Assembly: GCA_009746045.1 (NCBI GenBank)
Contig: RPFO01000648.1
Location: forward strand, 1,290,021-1,354,020
Reading direction: 5' to 3'
Source: Mesostigma viride
Lineage: Eukaryota; Streptophyta; Mesostigmatophyceae; Mesostigmatales; Mesostigmataceae
Length of the DNA stretch: 64,000 nt
Both the position numbers and the translations under genes were made by a program. This document shows, piece after piece, positions 12,060 to 20,916 of this stretch; position 1 is the stretch's first letter, and the number at the start of each line of letters is the position of its first letter. The notes beneath the pieces were generated by a model. That model saw only the letters and a list, made by a program, of their open reading frames with translations. It made no database searches and was not told where the DNA came from.

Positions 12060-12145
12060 AGCGGGGGGGTGGGGGTGGGGGTGGAGAAGGGTAGTGCTGG
12101 AGGTCGGGGGTGGGGGGTGGGGGGGTGGGGTGGGGGGAGGGTGGC
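12060..12145 (+). repeat. G-rich tract at the 5' end of LINE fragment A
   Basis: About 85 bases are made almost wholly of G runs of three to seven broken by single T or A. On the LINE strand it is a pyrimidine tract just ahead of the endonuclease region. It could form G-quadruplexes on the plus strand. Confidence 0.6.
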
Positions 12146-12629
12146 GATTGGGGTTAATGCTTGTCAACGCATTGGCGTCACTACAATACGGTTCCTAGGA
12201 GACGCGAAATGAGTGAGAATGTTACCCGAGCGGTAACGAGGATTCGCACCGTTGATTTAACACATGTTTCTTTTTTTTGCGCCATTTGGCGAGCATCGAC
12301 TGGACCTGAACCTAGCAGGGGGAATCATGCGGGGGAATCTTGCGGGGGAATCTTGCGGGGAAAAATTCCGAACGTGAATTTAGCGAAGTCCTACTACATT
12401 TTGCTTGGGTACACGGCACTACAGTTTCGTCACTGACAATTTTCTCTAGTTGCGTTGGTGTTTCGTACGTTCCGCTGAAATTTTCGTGTTCAGTGCCCAG
12501 ATCACAATTTGATCCGGGCGCAAAATGATTGGCTGTACGGTACGAACCAAAAACGAAATTTTAGTATCTAAGTTCCGCATCGCTTTCTGAATTTGCCCCG
12601 GAGGCCCCGGGGCACTTTCCCCGCTGAAA
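12146..12629. other. Non-coding stretch with a small hairpin and a short tandem repeat
   Basis: I see no gene here. GTTACCcgagcGGTAAC near 12220 is a short perfect hairpin. About four copies of a 13-base unit (gcgggggaatctt and variants) lie at 12316-12368. The rest is unremarkable. Confidence 0.4.
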
Positions 12630-12960
12630 AAGGTGTCCGCGGAAGCGTATTGTAGTGGTAAAGTGTGCCAGGCGAGGGAGATACGGTGGTCCACGTCGGC
12701 CTCACAGCTGGGGAGTAAGCTACCGAGCAACTTGACGCGGTCCCAGTACATGCAGGACTCGAGAGCCATCAAGGAGAAAGAGGTCGGGCGGTGGCTGAGT
12801 GAGCCCAATCGCCAGAGCCTCAGTCTTCTTGCTGACCTCGAGCCCCACCACACGGGCCTCGATTGCGAGGCAGTCAAGCCACGTCTGCACGTGCGGCAGT
12901 GTCCTCGAAGAGGGTGGTGTCGTCTGCATAGATGATGTCCGCTAGCCGAATCTCCGTTTC
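12630..12960 (-). pseudogene. LINE fragment B: reverse transcriptase piece
   Basis: A minus-strand remnant of the same LINE lineage as fragment C. The text TWLDCLAIEARVVGLEVSKK followed by TEALAIG parallels LWLDCLALEARAVGLEISPK then TEALALG in fragment C. A KLLGSLLPSCEADVDHRI segment follows in another frame. The sequence just above it (near 12930) spells the YADD active-site region. Only about 330 bases survive and the frame shifts at least once. Confidence 0.75.
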
Positions 12961-12980
12961 CGCCCCGCCATGCCAGCAAG

Positions 12981-13035
12981 GGAATATGTGCTACATGATC
13001 TCCCAACGGAGTCATGTTATAATTTAATTTAATTT
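12981..13035 (+). repeat. 3'-end repeat, plus-strand copy
   Basis: GTGCTACATG, then CTCCCAACGGAG (a small stem-loop), then TTATAATTTAATTTAATTT and a T run. The same sequence occurs inverted at 16673-16727. It resembles the 3' end of a retroposed element with an A/T-rich simple tail. Confidence 0.55.
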
Positions 13036-13885
13036 TTTTTTTAATGCCAGAAATGGTTGGCGACCTGCACCCCTGGTTCCCTACCCACAATGCGAGCAAA
13101 CCGCTTGCGCACCTGAATCATTACGTATTCGACCACGATAATCGGAACAGAATGCATTGAAAGCCAGATGCCCCTTCTAAGGGATATGTGCTACATGTAT
13201 GTACTCCCAACGGAGCTATGTTTCAATTTAGTACAAGGGAGATATCAATCAAGGAGGCAACCAGCGCAGGCCAGAAATGGGGAGAATCCGGACCATTAAC
13301 TAATTAATTAATTAAACCACGAAAAGGTAGCTCGGGCCTGCCGTTATCTTTTACCGTTTTCGAGTCGTGCAGGATGATGAATATGAATGGAGATGGAAAT
13401 GTGTACCCTTGTTCATTGAAACAACGGAGATATGTTTATTAATTAGTCCATCCATCGGGGTTAATCCATCGGGGTTAGACCGGTTAGTCCATCCAACGGG
13501 AGCAAGAGTCTAATTAATTAATTAATTAATACTTCGTGACTGCCCATCGTGAGCATGAATTCAATTCATTAACCCGTGTTTTTTTTTTTAGAACGCGATA
13601 TACTGCGTTGTAAGCTATTTATAGAACACGTCATAACATCTAGGGAATTTTTTTTTTTCATAGTCATGTGTAAACTTTCCTGAAAGCCCATAAATCAAAG
13701 GATTTTTTGAGCTAGTCAGACCTACAAAATACTAATTCATTGGAGAGATACACTGGTTTGAATACAGGGGGGGTATGACCATGACCGCGATTTGTTGACC
13801 CTAGGTCACAAGTCATGTGCTTATTCACAAATGGTTCATGAAAAAAATCTGGCTGCTTGCACGAGCTATGGGCAACATATGCAGA
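13036..13885. other. Non-coding stretch with several retroposon 3' ends
   Basis: No gene is visible. Degraded relatives of the CTCCCAACGGAG stem-loop with TTAA-rich tails occur near 13193-13240, 13430-13460 and 13490-13531. At 13556-13612 a different end, CCCGTG plus a T run plus AACGCGATATACTGCGTT, matches the inverted sequence at 23033-23090. The area looks like accumulated insertions of short 5'-truncated elements. Confidence 0.45.
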
Positions 13886-14165
13886 TCCTACACACAGATC
13901 TCGAGTGATTTATCTAGTACCAAATCCGAAAGGCTTGCATCACTCCCCGGACAGGAGAACTTTTGCGGATGACTGTAGGTGTAAGTTGGCGATGCCATGG
14001 TAACCGGAGACGTCCGTCCTATAGTCAGCAAAATTGGTGCGAGAGGTCCCCAGTTCGATTCCAGTCGGATTCATTTGCAGATCGCGTTTTTCCGCGTTTT
14101 CCGCGGCCCGGCACTGAACGCAAATGGTTTTCACCTTTGCGGAGTGCCTGATCAGAACATATGCA
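13886..14165 (+). repeat. tRNA-like SINE candidate, copy 1 with flank
   Basis: About 215 bases starting GAGAACTTTTGCGGATG are repeated at 17561-17764 and 17828-18050 in the opposite orientation. AGTTCGATTCC near 14051 matches a polymerase III B box. CTATAGTCAGC upstream is reminiscent of a tRNA D arm, but no full cloverleaf or anticodon arm is apparent. The flank 13886-13944 is also shared, inverted, with 18015-18092, so this copy and copy 3 moved or duplicated as a larger unit. Confidence 0.5.
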
Positions 14166-14218
14166 GGCTCTGGTTGTCTCCTTGATATGCAGGCTCTGTG
14201 AAACAAAACTCAGGCCCA

Positions 14219-14280
14219 TTAATTAATTAATTTATTTATTTATTAATTAAACACGTGCTCCCGTTGGGGAGTCACGGAGC
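14219..14280 (-). repeat. Retroposon 3' end with stem-loop and TTAA tail
   Basis: On the minus strand, GACTCCCCAACGGGAGCACG is followed by a TTTAATTAATAAATAAAT-type tail. The stem-loop CTCCCCAACGGGAG is shared with the ends near 12990 and 13490. Confidence 0.5.
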
Positions 14281-14728
14281 ACCGAAGTGCTTGTAATCCC
14301 TGTGTGTGCACTACAGGAGAAAGGGCAGAGACCCCCAGTCTCCTTCATGCCAAAGGCATGCCACAGCTGCATTCGGGCGCGCTAGCTAAAAGAACAGGCT
14401 AACGATCCGGAAAACTTTGGGTGCAATAAGACCCATGTAAGCGTGGCATAACAAGTATAGTGTGGGCAAGTAATCTGAACATAGCCAGGGCGTAGCATGG
14501 CTGTACTAGGACTAGGCTAAGGCTATGGCTGGTTGTGTACCGTGCGTTGGCGGCACGTGACTAGGTATGTTGGCACAGCTAGGCAACATTCAAGGCATGG
14601 CTGCCTTAGCGGCAGTGACACCAATGGTCCATGGCCCGCACTGGAGCTAATTTTTTATTAGCATTACAATTACAACGCAGTACAACGCAGTGGGAAAAAT
14701 GAGAGCCCTTCACAACATGACCCAACGA
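14281..14728. other. Non-coding stretch
   Basis: No reading frame or RNA gene can be supported. It lies between two retroposon 3' ends and may be the untranslated remainder of a LINE. Confidence 0.35.
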
Positions 14729-15036
14729 CACGAGCCCCATTAATGAATTAATTAATTAATAGACACGTGACTGCGTCACGTGAGCATAAGTCCTCAGTGG
14801 GAGGGGAACACGGGATGGAATGGATGGTATAAGCTATCTAGGTCCTAGGTACAGGGGTGTGGGCACCGCGGCCTGAATCGCTGCACGAGCCCCATTAATT
14901 AATTAATTAATTAATAGACACGTGACTGCGTCACGTGAGCATAAGTCCTCAGTGGGAGGGGAACATGGGATGGAATGGATGGTATAAGCTATCTAGGTCC
15001 TAGTTACAGGGGTGTGGGCACCGCGGCCCGAATCGC
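14729..15036 (-). repeat. Tandem duplication of a LINE 3' end (two units of about 155 bp)
   Basis: Units 14729-14883 and 14884-15036 are nearly identical. Each contains, on the minus strand, the hairpin CACGTGACGCAGTCACGTG followed by a (TTAA)n tail and GGGGCTCGTG. The stop codon of LINE C lies inside the second unit, so this is the LINE 3' end duplicated in tandem or two insertions at the same site. Confidence 0.75.
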
Positions 15037-16350
15037 TATGACTGCCATACTTGGTCACACGCGGAGCCCCCACAGGCTTGGGGGTGGTCTCCTTCATCAC
15101 TACTTGCCATCTATCCTTGCGCACCATCTGCCTCCATATTACAGACAAACCAGGAGGCTGCCTGGGGGTGAGCCCGTCACGTCTAGTGTAGCACATGTCC
15201 ATGCCGAGTCTATCACGAAAAGTCCACGGGTGGCGGCCCTGCCGCGCGCGGCCGGGGGCACGCCAGGTGAGGACATAGCGCCCAGGCTGGGCGGGCTTGG
15301 TGCCAGCTAGTCTATCTGATGTATCTACCTGATCTGTGCGGGCCAGGTGCCCGGCTAGGCCCAGGCGCCTGTGCCTAATAATGTGGGAAACATAGGGCAA
15401 ATCAGCGTACAAATCCTCATTACTAATGTGCAAACCAAAGGGGATGTTAAGGGCCTTGCGCAGCATCTTGGTGACGGCGCCGTCGAGTCGTTGCTCCAGC
15501 TCCTGCATCAGTGTCCACGTCTCGGCGCCGTAGGTCAGGATCGTCAGAATGACGACCTTGAAGAGGTCACGCTTGACGATCCGGGGTAGGGCGGGGTTGC
15601 TCCACCAGCGGCGGTGGTCATGGAGGTGCGCCCACGCCATGCCGATCCGTGTCGTCATGTCGTCCTCGCAGTCGGGAAGCCAACTGCCGAGCAGCTTGAA
15701 GCGGCCTGAAGGAGGGTAGTTGACCTCGGCATCGTCTAAGAGGCGGAGTGTGGGTGGGGGCCCTGCCATGCCGAGGGCCAGGGCCTCCGTTTTGGGGCTG
15801 ATTTCTAGACCAACCGCCCGAGCCTCGAGCGCCAGGCAGTCCAGCCAAAGTTGGGCAGACTCCGGCTTCTCGATGAGCGTGATGTCGTCGGCATAAATGT
15901 GGTCAGCTAGTAAATTCTGCTTGTTAGTCGGCCCCCCTTCCCCAAGCTCGTTCGTGATCGCTAGGCCAGGGGCACGGCCTGCAATGCTAGCAAAGCGAGC
16001 ACGTGCCTGGCGCATAACATAATCCACTACAATAATAAACAGGTACGGCGACAGGACGCAACCCTGCCAGACGCCGGTCTGCAGTGGGCATGGCGGGGTA
16101 ATGCCGTGGTGAGTGCGCACCGAAGTGGTCGACCCCTCATACAGCGTGCGGATGACGGTAATCAGGGGAGTGGGGACGCGAGCGCGAGCAAGTACAGCCC
16201 ATAGAGCGTCCCAGAGGACAGAGTCAAAAGCCTTGATGAAGTCGACGAAGATCAGGATTGCGGGAAACTCACCAGGTTGCAGGAGAGCGATTTCCTCGAA
16301 GAGACGAGCCCCATAAACGGGGATATCATGAGCTAGGAGGGTCAAAACGT
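14884..16350 (-). mobile_element. LINE C, 5'-truncated non-LTR retrotransposon
   Basis: A minus-strand non-LTR element of about 1.47 kb. It consists of a reverse transcriptase ORF, a short 3' untranslated region with a hairpin and a (TTAA)n tail. The 5' end stops abruptly near 16350 inside the reverse transcriptase domain, as expected for incomplete reverse transcription. Fragments A, B and D are relatives. Confidence 0.8.
14993..16345 (-). CDS. LINE C reverse transcriptase (5'-truncated)
   Basis: A 450-residue open frame encodes the catalytic half of a LINE reverse transcriptase. FVDFIKAFDSVLWDAL (about residues 33-48) holds the first catalytic aspartate. TGVWQGCVLSPYLFIIVVD (about 90-108) is the conserved B region. 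HIYADDITLI (about 147-156) holds the YADD active site. KLLGSWLPDCEDD and LTYGAETWTL are thumb-region motifs common to RTE/L1-group LINEs. The C-terminal 120 residues are basic with TWR and HPWTFRDRLG segments. No endonuclease is present because the 5' part was never copied or is lost. The ORF is long and uninterrupted, so the insertion is fairly young. It would act in reverse transcription at the target nick, but this copy cannot be autonomous. Confidence 0.85.
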   Translation of the reverse strand: MTLLAHDIPVYGARLFEEIALLQPGEFPAILIFVDFIKAFDSVLWDALWAVLARARVPTPLITVIRTLYEGSTTSVRTHHGITPPCPLQTGVWQGCVLSPYLFIIVVDYVMRQARARFASIAGRAPGLAITNELGEGGPTNKQNLLADHIYADDITLIEKPESAQLWLDCLALEARAVGLEISPKTEALALGMAGPPPTLRLLDDAEVNYPPSGRFKLLGSWLPDCEDDMTTRIGMAWAHLHDHRRWWSNPALPRIVKRDLFKVVILTILTYGAETWTLMQELEQRLDGAVTKMLRKALNIPFGLHISNEDLYADLPYVSHIIRHRRLGLAGHLARTDQVDTSDRLAGTKPAQPGRYVLTWRAPGRARQGRHPWTFRDRLGMDMCYTRRDGLTPRQPPGLSVIWRQMVRKDRWQVVMKETTPKPVGAPRVTKYGSHSDSGRGAHTPVTRT

Positions 16351-17009
16351 TGAAAATAGGTGTTGTATAAGTTATACAGCATCAAACATGCATCAAACAT
16401 CATGACTGGATGACATAATATGACTGAATCAGGCAGCCATAGCCAAAGCATCATCCACTCTCACAACGTGTTGAGCACATGCCTCGTGGGAAGGGAGGCA
16501 CTGGGTTTTCATTCCATAACGTGTGCAATACTGAAAGAAAGAGGCATGTGTACGTAATGCAAGGCTTGGATAGGTTGAGTGATCCATGAGCTTACATGCA
16601 GGCAAAGATGACGCTGGAGCGCATGCTAGCAAATGGTGGCAAGATGCTAACAACACATGATTATACACCATTAAAATTAAATTAAATTATAACATGACTC
16701 CGTTGGCCGGAGATCATGTAGCACATATTCCCGTGGATGGATGGAGGGGAGGACAAAGCCGCGAAACCGAACTAATCTAACTCTAAGCTAATCTAATCTA
16801 GAAAACCCTACTACCTATTCTACTCAGCAAAGCGCCCCTTCCGCTTGGGGGGAGGGGGCTTGCCCACAGGGGCGGGCATATGAGCCTGGACAATGGTCTT
16901 CCACCTCCTCTTGTCCTGCATAGCAGTCCAAGCAAGAGAGAGGGAGTGAATGCGATTTTCAAACTGCGCTGCCGGGGACCACTAGGTCAGCCATCAACTG
17001 CTGTGGGTA
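16351..17009. other. Non-coding stretch with an inverted 3'-end repeat
   Basis: No gene is supported. 16673-16727 is the inverted copy of 12981-13035. A run of TAATCTAA-like short repeats lies near 16770-16800. Confidence 0.4.
16673..16727 (-). repeat. 3'-end repeat, minus-strand copy
   Basis: Reverse complement of 12981-13035 with few mismatches, including the AAATTAAATTAAATTATAAC tail and the region around CTCCGTTGG. Confidence 0.55.
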
Positions 17010-17495
17010 GGTCATGACATGTTTGCCTACCTTCTTAGGAAAGTCCTTGGGGCCAGGCCAGGTCAGGATACTGCCGTCCTGGCTGGCCAAGCCGCTGGGG
17101 GCCCGCGGCCAGACCGAGGGCGGTGTCTACCTGGCTGGTGCGAGCAAGATGTCCTACGAATGCTATCCTACGCTGTCTAATCTCGTCCGAAATGCGAGGC
17201 ATGCCCTGGTACAAAGATTCTAGAGACCTATGCGTGGAAAACCCGACATTCAGGGCCTGACGGAGCATCCTGGTTACGGTGCCGTGTATAGCTTGGCCGC
17301 CAGCGTGTCCGTGAGCGTCCATGCCTCGGCGCCATACGTGAGCACCGTGAGGACCAGGACCTTGAGGAGCATGCGCTTGCGGTGCTCGCCGAGGACCTTC
17401 GAGTGCCAGTAGGTTTTCAGCGAACGATGCCGAGCCCAGGCCAGGCCGATGCGGGTGTCCACATCGGCGGCATTATACACCATGATTATGGGCAC
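17010..17495 (-). pseudogene. LINE fragment D: reverse transcriptase C-terminal piece
   Basis: Minus-strand remnant of the LINE C lineage. DVDTRIGLAWARHRSLKTYW and VLTVLTYGAEAWTL correspond to DMTTRIGMAWAHLHDHRRWW and VILTILTYGAETWTL of LINE C. VTRMLRQALNVGF and RRIAFVGHLARTSQVDTALG follow in another frame, matching VTKMLRKALNIPF and RRLGLAGHLARTDQVDTSDR. The frame changes once near 17280-17310, and both ends are missing. Confidence 0.8.
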
Positions 17496-17560
17496 CTAGC
17501 TGATCTTCAAGATTGCACAATCAACGCAGTATAAACCATCAATATCCAATGCTCACCATA

Positions 17561-17764
17561 TTCTGATCAAGCACTCCGCAAAGGTGAAAACCATTTGCGG
17601 TCAGTGCCGGGCCGCGGAAAACGCGGAAAAACGCGATCTGCAAATGAATCCGACCGGAATCGAACTGGGGACCTCTCGCACCAATTTTGCTGACTATAGG
17701 ACGGACGTCTCCGGTTACCATGGCATCGCCAACTTACACCTACAGTCATCCGCAAAAGTTCTCA
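17561..17764 (-). repeat. tRNA-like SINE candidate, copy 2
   Basis: Inverted copy of 13945-14160 with only a few differences, retaining the GTTCGATTCC box. It lies about 65 bases from copy 3 in the same orientation. Confidence 0.5.
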
Positions 17765-17827
17765 CCATATATTCACGGCTTGACGACGTATACAGAACCT
17801 AAATACTGCACAACTGCAACCTGCTAT

Positions 17828-18092
17828 TCTGATTTGGCACGCCGCAAAGGTGAAAACCATTTGCGTTCAGTGCCAGTCCGCGGAAAACGCGATCTGCAAA
17901 TGAATCCAGGCCGGAATCGAACTGGGGACCTCTCGCACCGACTTTTGCTGACTATAGGACGGACGTCTCCTGATCCCAAGGCATCGCCAACTGACACCTA
18001 CAGTCATCCGCAAAAGTTCTCCTTTCCGGGGAGTGATGCAAGCCTTTCGGATTTGGTACTAGATAAATCATTCGAGATCTGTGTGTGTAGGA
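17828..18092 (-). repeat. tRNA-like SINE candidate, copy 3 with flank
   Basis: Inverted copy of 13886-14160, including about 70 bases of outer flank (GGTACTAGATAAATCATTCG and the ACACAC stretch on the opposite strand). It has small deletions relative to copies 1 and 2. Confidence 0.5.
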
Positions 18093-18556
18093 GTACTACA
18101 CACGTGTCCACTCGAGACTTGTCCAGTCTCGAAACGTGAGACGGGCTGAACACGGCTGGAACCTTCTTGAGAAGGGGGCGTAGCCGGTACTGCTATGGCT
18201 GACATGCAAGCAATGTCGAGTAGGATGGCGGTCTTGGAGAGGCTGGGCAGAGGTCGGTAGAAATATGTGGAAAACTGGCAGAAACTAGGTAGAAACACGA
18301 TATTCTTACGCTGCAAGCACTATTGAGCCGGTGGCAGAGGCCATTTCCAGGAAAATACAGCATACCGTAGCAATAGCCACGGTCACGCCTTACGCTATTT
18401 GCAGGCACCATCATGCGCATGCCCGGAGCTACCCAATAAAAGTCTGCACAAATCTCGGTTTAGCCGAGAGTCCGGGCGTTCGGAATGAATAAACATGTGT
18501 TAAGAAGTCGAAACTGAATACCAAGCATGGTACCGCAGCAGACCCGAGTCTTGCCG
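18093..18556. other. Non-coding flank left of the RLE LINE
   Basis: No gene is supported. This is unique-looking flank up to the target duplication of the LINE. A run of short ORFs here has no recognisable content. Confidence 0.35.
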
Positions 18557-18705
18557 TAATAATATGTATTAAAAATATAATTACTCAGTACAGCAGAGTG
18601 AAATCACTCAAACCAAAGCAAACGCCCAGCTATAAACCTATATACAGAGCCATGTCAAAGCTCTATACTACGATAAGACCAATGGAAACGCCTAACGGGA
18701 GGAAC

Positions 18706-20916
18706 CTAATAGCCCTGCTGCACCGCAAAATCAGCCCGCGTACGGCGGAGCATGATGTCAGCCATGGCCCGAGTCAGCGCCACCGACAAGCGCTGACGCC
18801 AATATGACGTCCAGGTCCGCGCCGACCATGGGGCCCGCTGGCCCTCCAGGTCCAGCCGGTCCTCCCGGAGCCGGCAACACTCCTTGAAGAAGGCGGAGGT
18901 CAGGGGCCCCATGGCCCCAAACTCCTCCAGGACAAAGGGCACCACACGATGGTGCCCGACGTCGCCGTAGGCCAGGAGCTTGGCCCGCTCCGCCCGGTCC
19001 GCCGTGTAACCTGCCGTGAGGGAGGCCCCAGCCACGTGGCTAAGAGCCAAGGGCCGCGCCACCGAAACGTCAATAAGCAGATGCCGGCCACCCCCCTCAA
19101 AGTCCAGCACCACGATGTCAGGCCGGTGGTTGGGGGAATAGAAGGCAGCGCCATCCGCATCCTCGGACCGGATGTTCGCGTGGGGGAAAACCGACCGAAT
19201 CATGGCGAGCACCACCGTCAGGAGGACAGTGTGCAAATACAAATACCAATTCTGATTCTGTTGGCCCCCCATGCAGGCAAGGTAGTGAGTCCCCGTGGGA
19301 TCCAGCGGCTGCCCACAGCTACCACAAGGCCGCCCGGCCGGAACAAGAGGCTGCGGGGCAAATAGCTGGTGCCGGAGCGCCACCGAGTAGTGGCTGGGAG
19401 CCAAGGCGAATGGGGGGGCCATGGGAAGAGCACGAAGGTACGCCGAGCCCACACTCCGCAAGGAAAGCGAGAACAGCCACGCACGTCCCTGGGCGTTGAG
19501 GTCCGCGAAAAGAGCAATCCAATCAGCCGTGTGCAGAATACCCGCGTAGGTTTTCTGGTGTTTATCGATGACGCGAGCAGGGAATGCGGCGGGAGATTGA
19601 ACGGAGGCGACCGAGGGAGTGCCGCGAGGGAGGTGGCGCTGTACCGCCTGAGCGGCACGGACGGGAGAACAGGCCTGCTGGATCTCAGCATAGGCCTCCT
19701 GGATGGCGGTGACGAAGGGCAAAGGGCTGCTGGGGTCCAGGAGGTCAGGCGCTGCCGTTGCCAAAAGGGGCAGGAGCCGGCAGCTTTCCGCCCACGACTG
19801 AGCGACGGAGCCCAAAAATGCTGCTGGGGCCAGCCGGGCGGCACGAGTCAGACCGCAGCCACCCATCCGTGCAGGCAGGGAGGCAATGCGAATAGCATGT
19901 GGCGGGAGGTCGGGGCCCGGGACCAGCTGCGCCAAGGCCGACTGGATGCGTTCGTCGTGGCCCTCGGCGGCCAGCCGGACCTGAGCCGGAAGAGCGCCCC
20001 GGAGCCAGTGAACGACGCGAGGGTGAGCGCAAAACCACAGAAGCAGACCCTTGGTCTGCGAATCATGAAGGCGCGCAATCAAGGGCAGTACCTCAGTGCG
20101 TGCCTCGAGGGCGGCCCGCAGAGCATCGATGACAAACGCGGGGTCGCCAACCGGAACGCCGAGGACATCCAACCCATGGAGGCGCTCGTCCCGGCCCAAG
20201 AGCTGGGGCGGAAAGCCGGAGCAATCACCTTGGGGCGAGTACACCGCGCACTTGGCCAGGGTCAACTGGAGGTTGATGTCGGCCACCGCGGTCTGCAGTG
20301 CCAGCAGAGCCGCGGTGGTGTCCGGCACAGGGCCCAGAAGGTAGATATCATCCAAGTAGGCCTGAATAGCGACCGCCGGGTGGGCAGCATGGACCGCTTG
20401 GAGGCAACCCTGGAGGGGGGCGGCAAAGTACAGGGGTCCCAGGGGGTCCCCTTGCTGGGTGCCCGACCGCGACAGCAGGCCGCCGCGAGTGCCGTCCTCC
20501 ATGATGTGAACCAGTTGGCCGGGCTGGCCGTAGCACACGGCTGTCCAAGCGTACAAGTCCTCGAAGGACTCCATGACGGCCGCAAACATGCTGGCGCGGG
20601 ACAGACTGTTGAACGCGTTGTGGCAGTCGACCTTGACGACAGCGTGGGTGGGGTGGGCCTCGAGGTAGGCCTGCACCGAATGGATGAGGATATCCGCCCC
20701 GCCTGGAGTCGTCACCCCCAGCTGGGCCGCCACCGAGGTCTCACCCGCTGCGAGGGGCGGGCAGAAAAAGGCACGGAGCTCGGGCGCCTTTTGGCGGCAG
20801 ATCACTTTGCCCACGAGCTTGCGGAGCACCTCACCGCAGGCGATCGGGCGCACCTTGCCCTCGGGGGGGGCAAGACACCCTTGAGCAGAGCGAGGAGGCG
20901 AGCGCCCGCTAACCAC
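18706..20916 (-). CDS. RLE LINE, C-terminal part: reverse transcriptase, CCHC knuckle, restriction-like endonuclease
   Basis: A 736-residue frame whose meaningful part starts around 20870. VRPIACGEVLRKLVGKVI opens the reverse transcriptase. VKVDCHNAFNSLSR holds the first catalytic aspartate, SGTQQGDPLGPLYFA is the B region, and AYLDDIYLLG (about residue 185) is the active site. CGSCGQPLDPTGTHYLAC (about 529-546) is a CCHC knuckle just before the nuclease. RPDIVVLDF then LLIDVSVARP (about 597-620) is the PD...D core of a restriction-like endonuclease. This order is that of RLE-class LINEs, which nick a target and prime reverse transcription from it. The ATG that opens this frame is probably not the true start, since the frame continues the coding region above it. 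A 549-residue open frame on the opposite strand is a GC-driven shadow. Confidence 0.85.
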   Translation of the reverse strand: MVSGRSPPRSAQGCLAPPEGKVRPIACGEVLRKLVGKVICRQKAPELRAFFCPPLAAGETSVAAQLGVTTPGGADILIHSVQAYLEAHPTHAVVKVDCHNAFNSLSRASMFAAVMESFEDLYAWTAVCYGQPGQLVHIMEDGTRGGLLSRSGTQQGDPLGPLYFAAPLQGCLQAVHAAHPAVAIQAYLDDIYLLGPVPDTTAALLALQTAVADINLQLTLAKCAVYSPQGDCSGFPPQLLGRDERLHGLDVLGVPVGDPAFVIDALRAALEARTEVLPLIARLHDSQTKGLLLWFCAHPRVVHWLRGALPAQVRLAAEGHDERIQSALAQLVPGPDLPPHAIRIASLPARMGGCGLTRAARLAPAAFLGSVAQSWAESCRLLPLLATAAPDLLDPSSPLPFVTAIQEAYAEIQQACSPVRAAQAVQRHLPRGTPSVASVQSPAAFPARVIDKHQKTYAGILHTADWIALFADLNAQGRAWLFSLSLRSVGSAYLRALPMAPPFALAPSHYSVALRHQLFAPQPLVPAGRPCGSCGQPLDPTGTHYLACMGGQQNQNWYLYLHTVLLTVVLAMIRSVFPHANIRSEDADGAAFYSPNHRPDIVVLDFEGGGRHLLIDVSVARPLALSHVAGASLTAGYTADRAERAKLLAYGDVGHHRVVPFVLEEFGAMGPLTSAFFKECCRLREDRLDLEGQRAPWSARTWTSYWRQRLSVALTRAMADIMLRRTRADFAVQQGY

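Noticed and set aside
14010-14085. A functional tRNA gene
   Set aside because: Only a B-box-like segment and a possible D-arm relic are present; no anticodon arm or acceptor pairing can be drawn, and the sequence is repeated three times.
12981-18092. A single large palindrome or TIR element spanning the inverted repeats
   Set aside because: The pair 12981/16727 and the pair 13886/18092 are staggered, not nested, so they cannot be arms of one structure.
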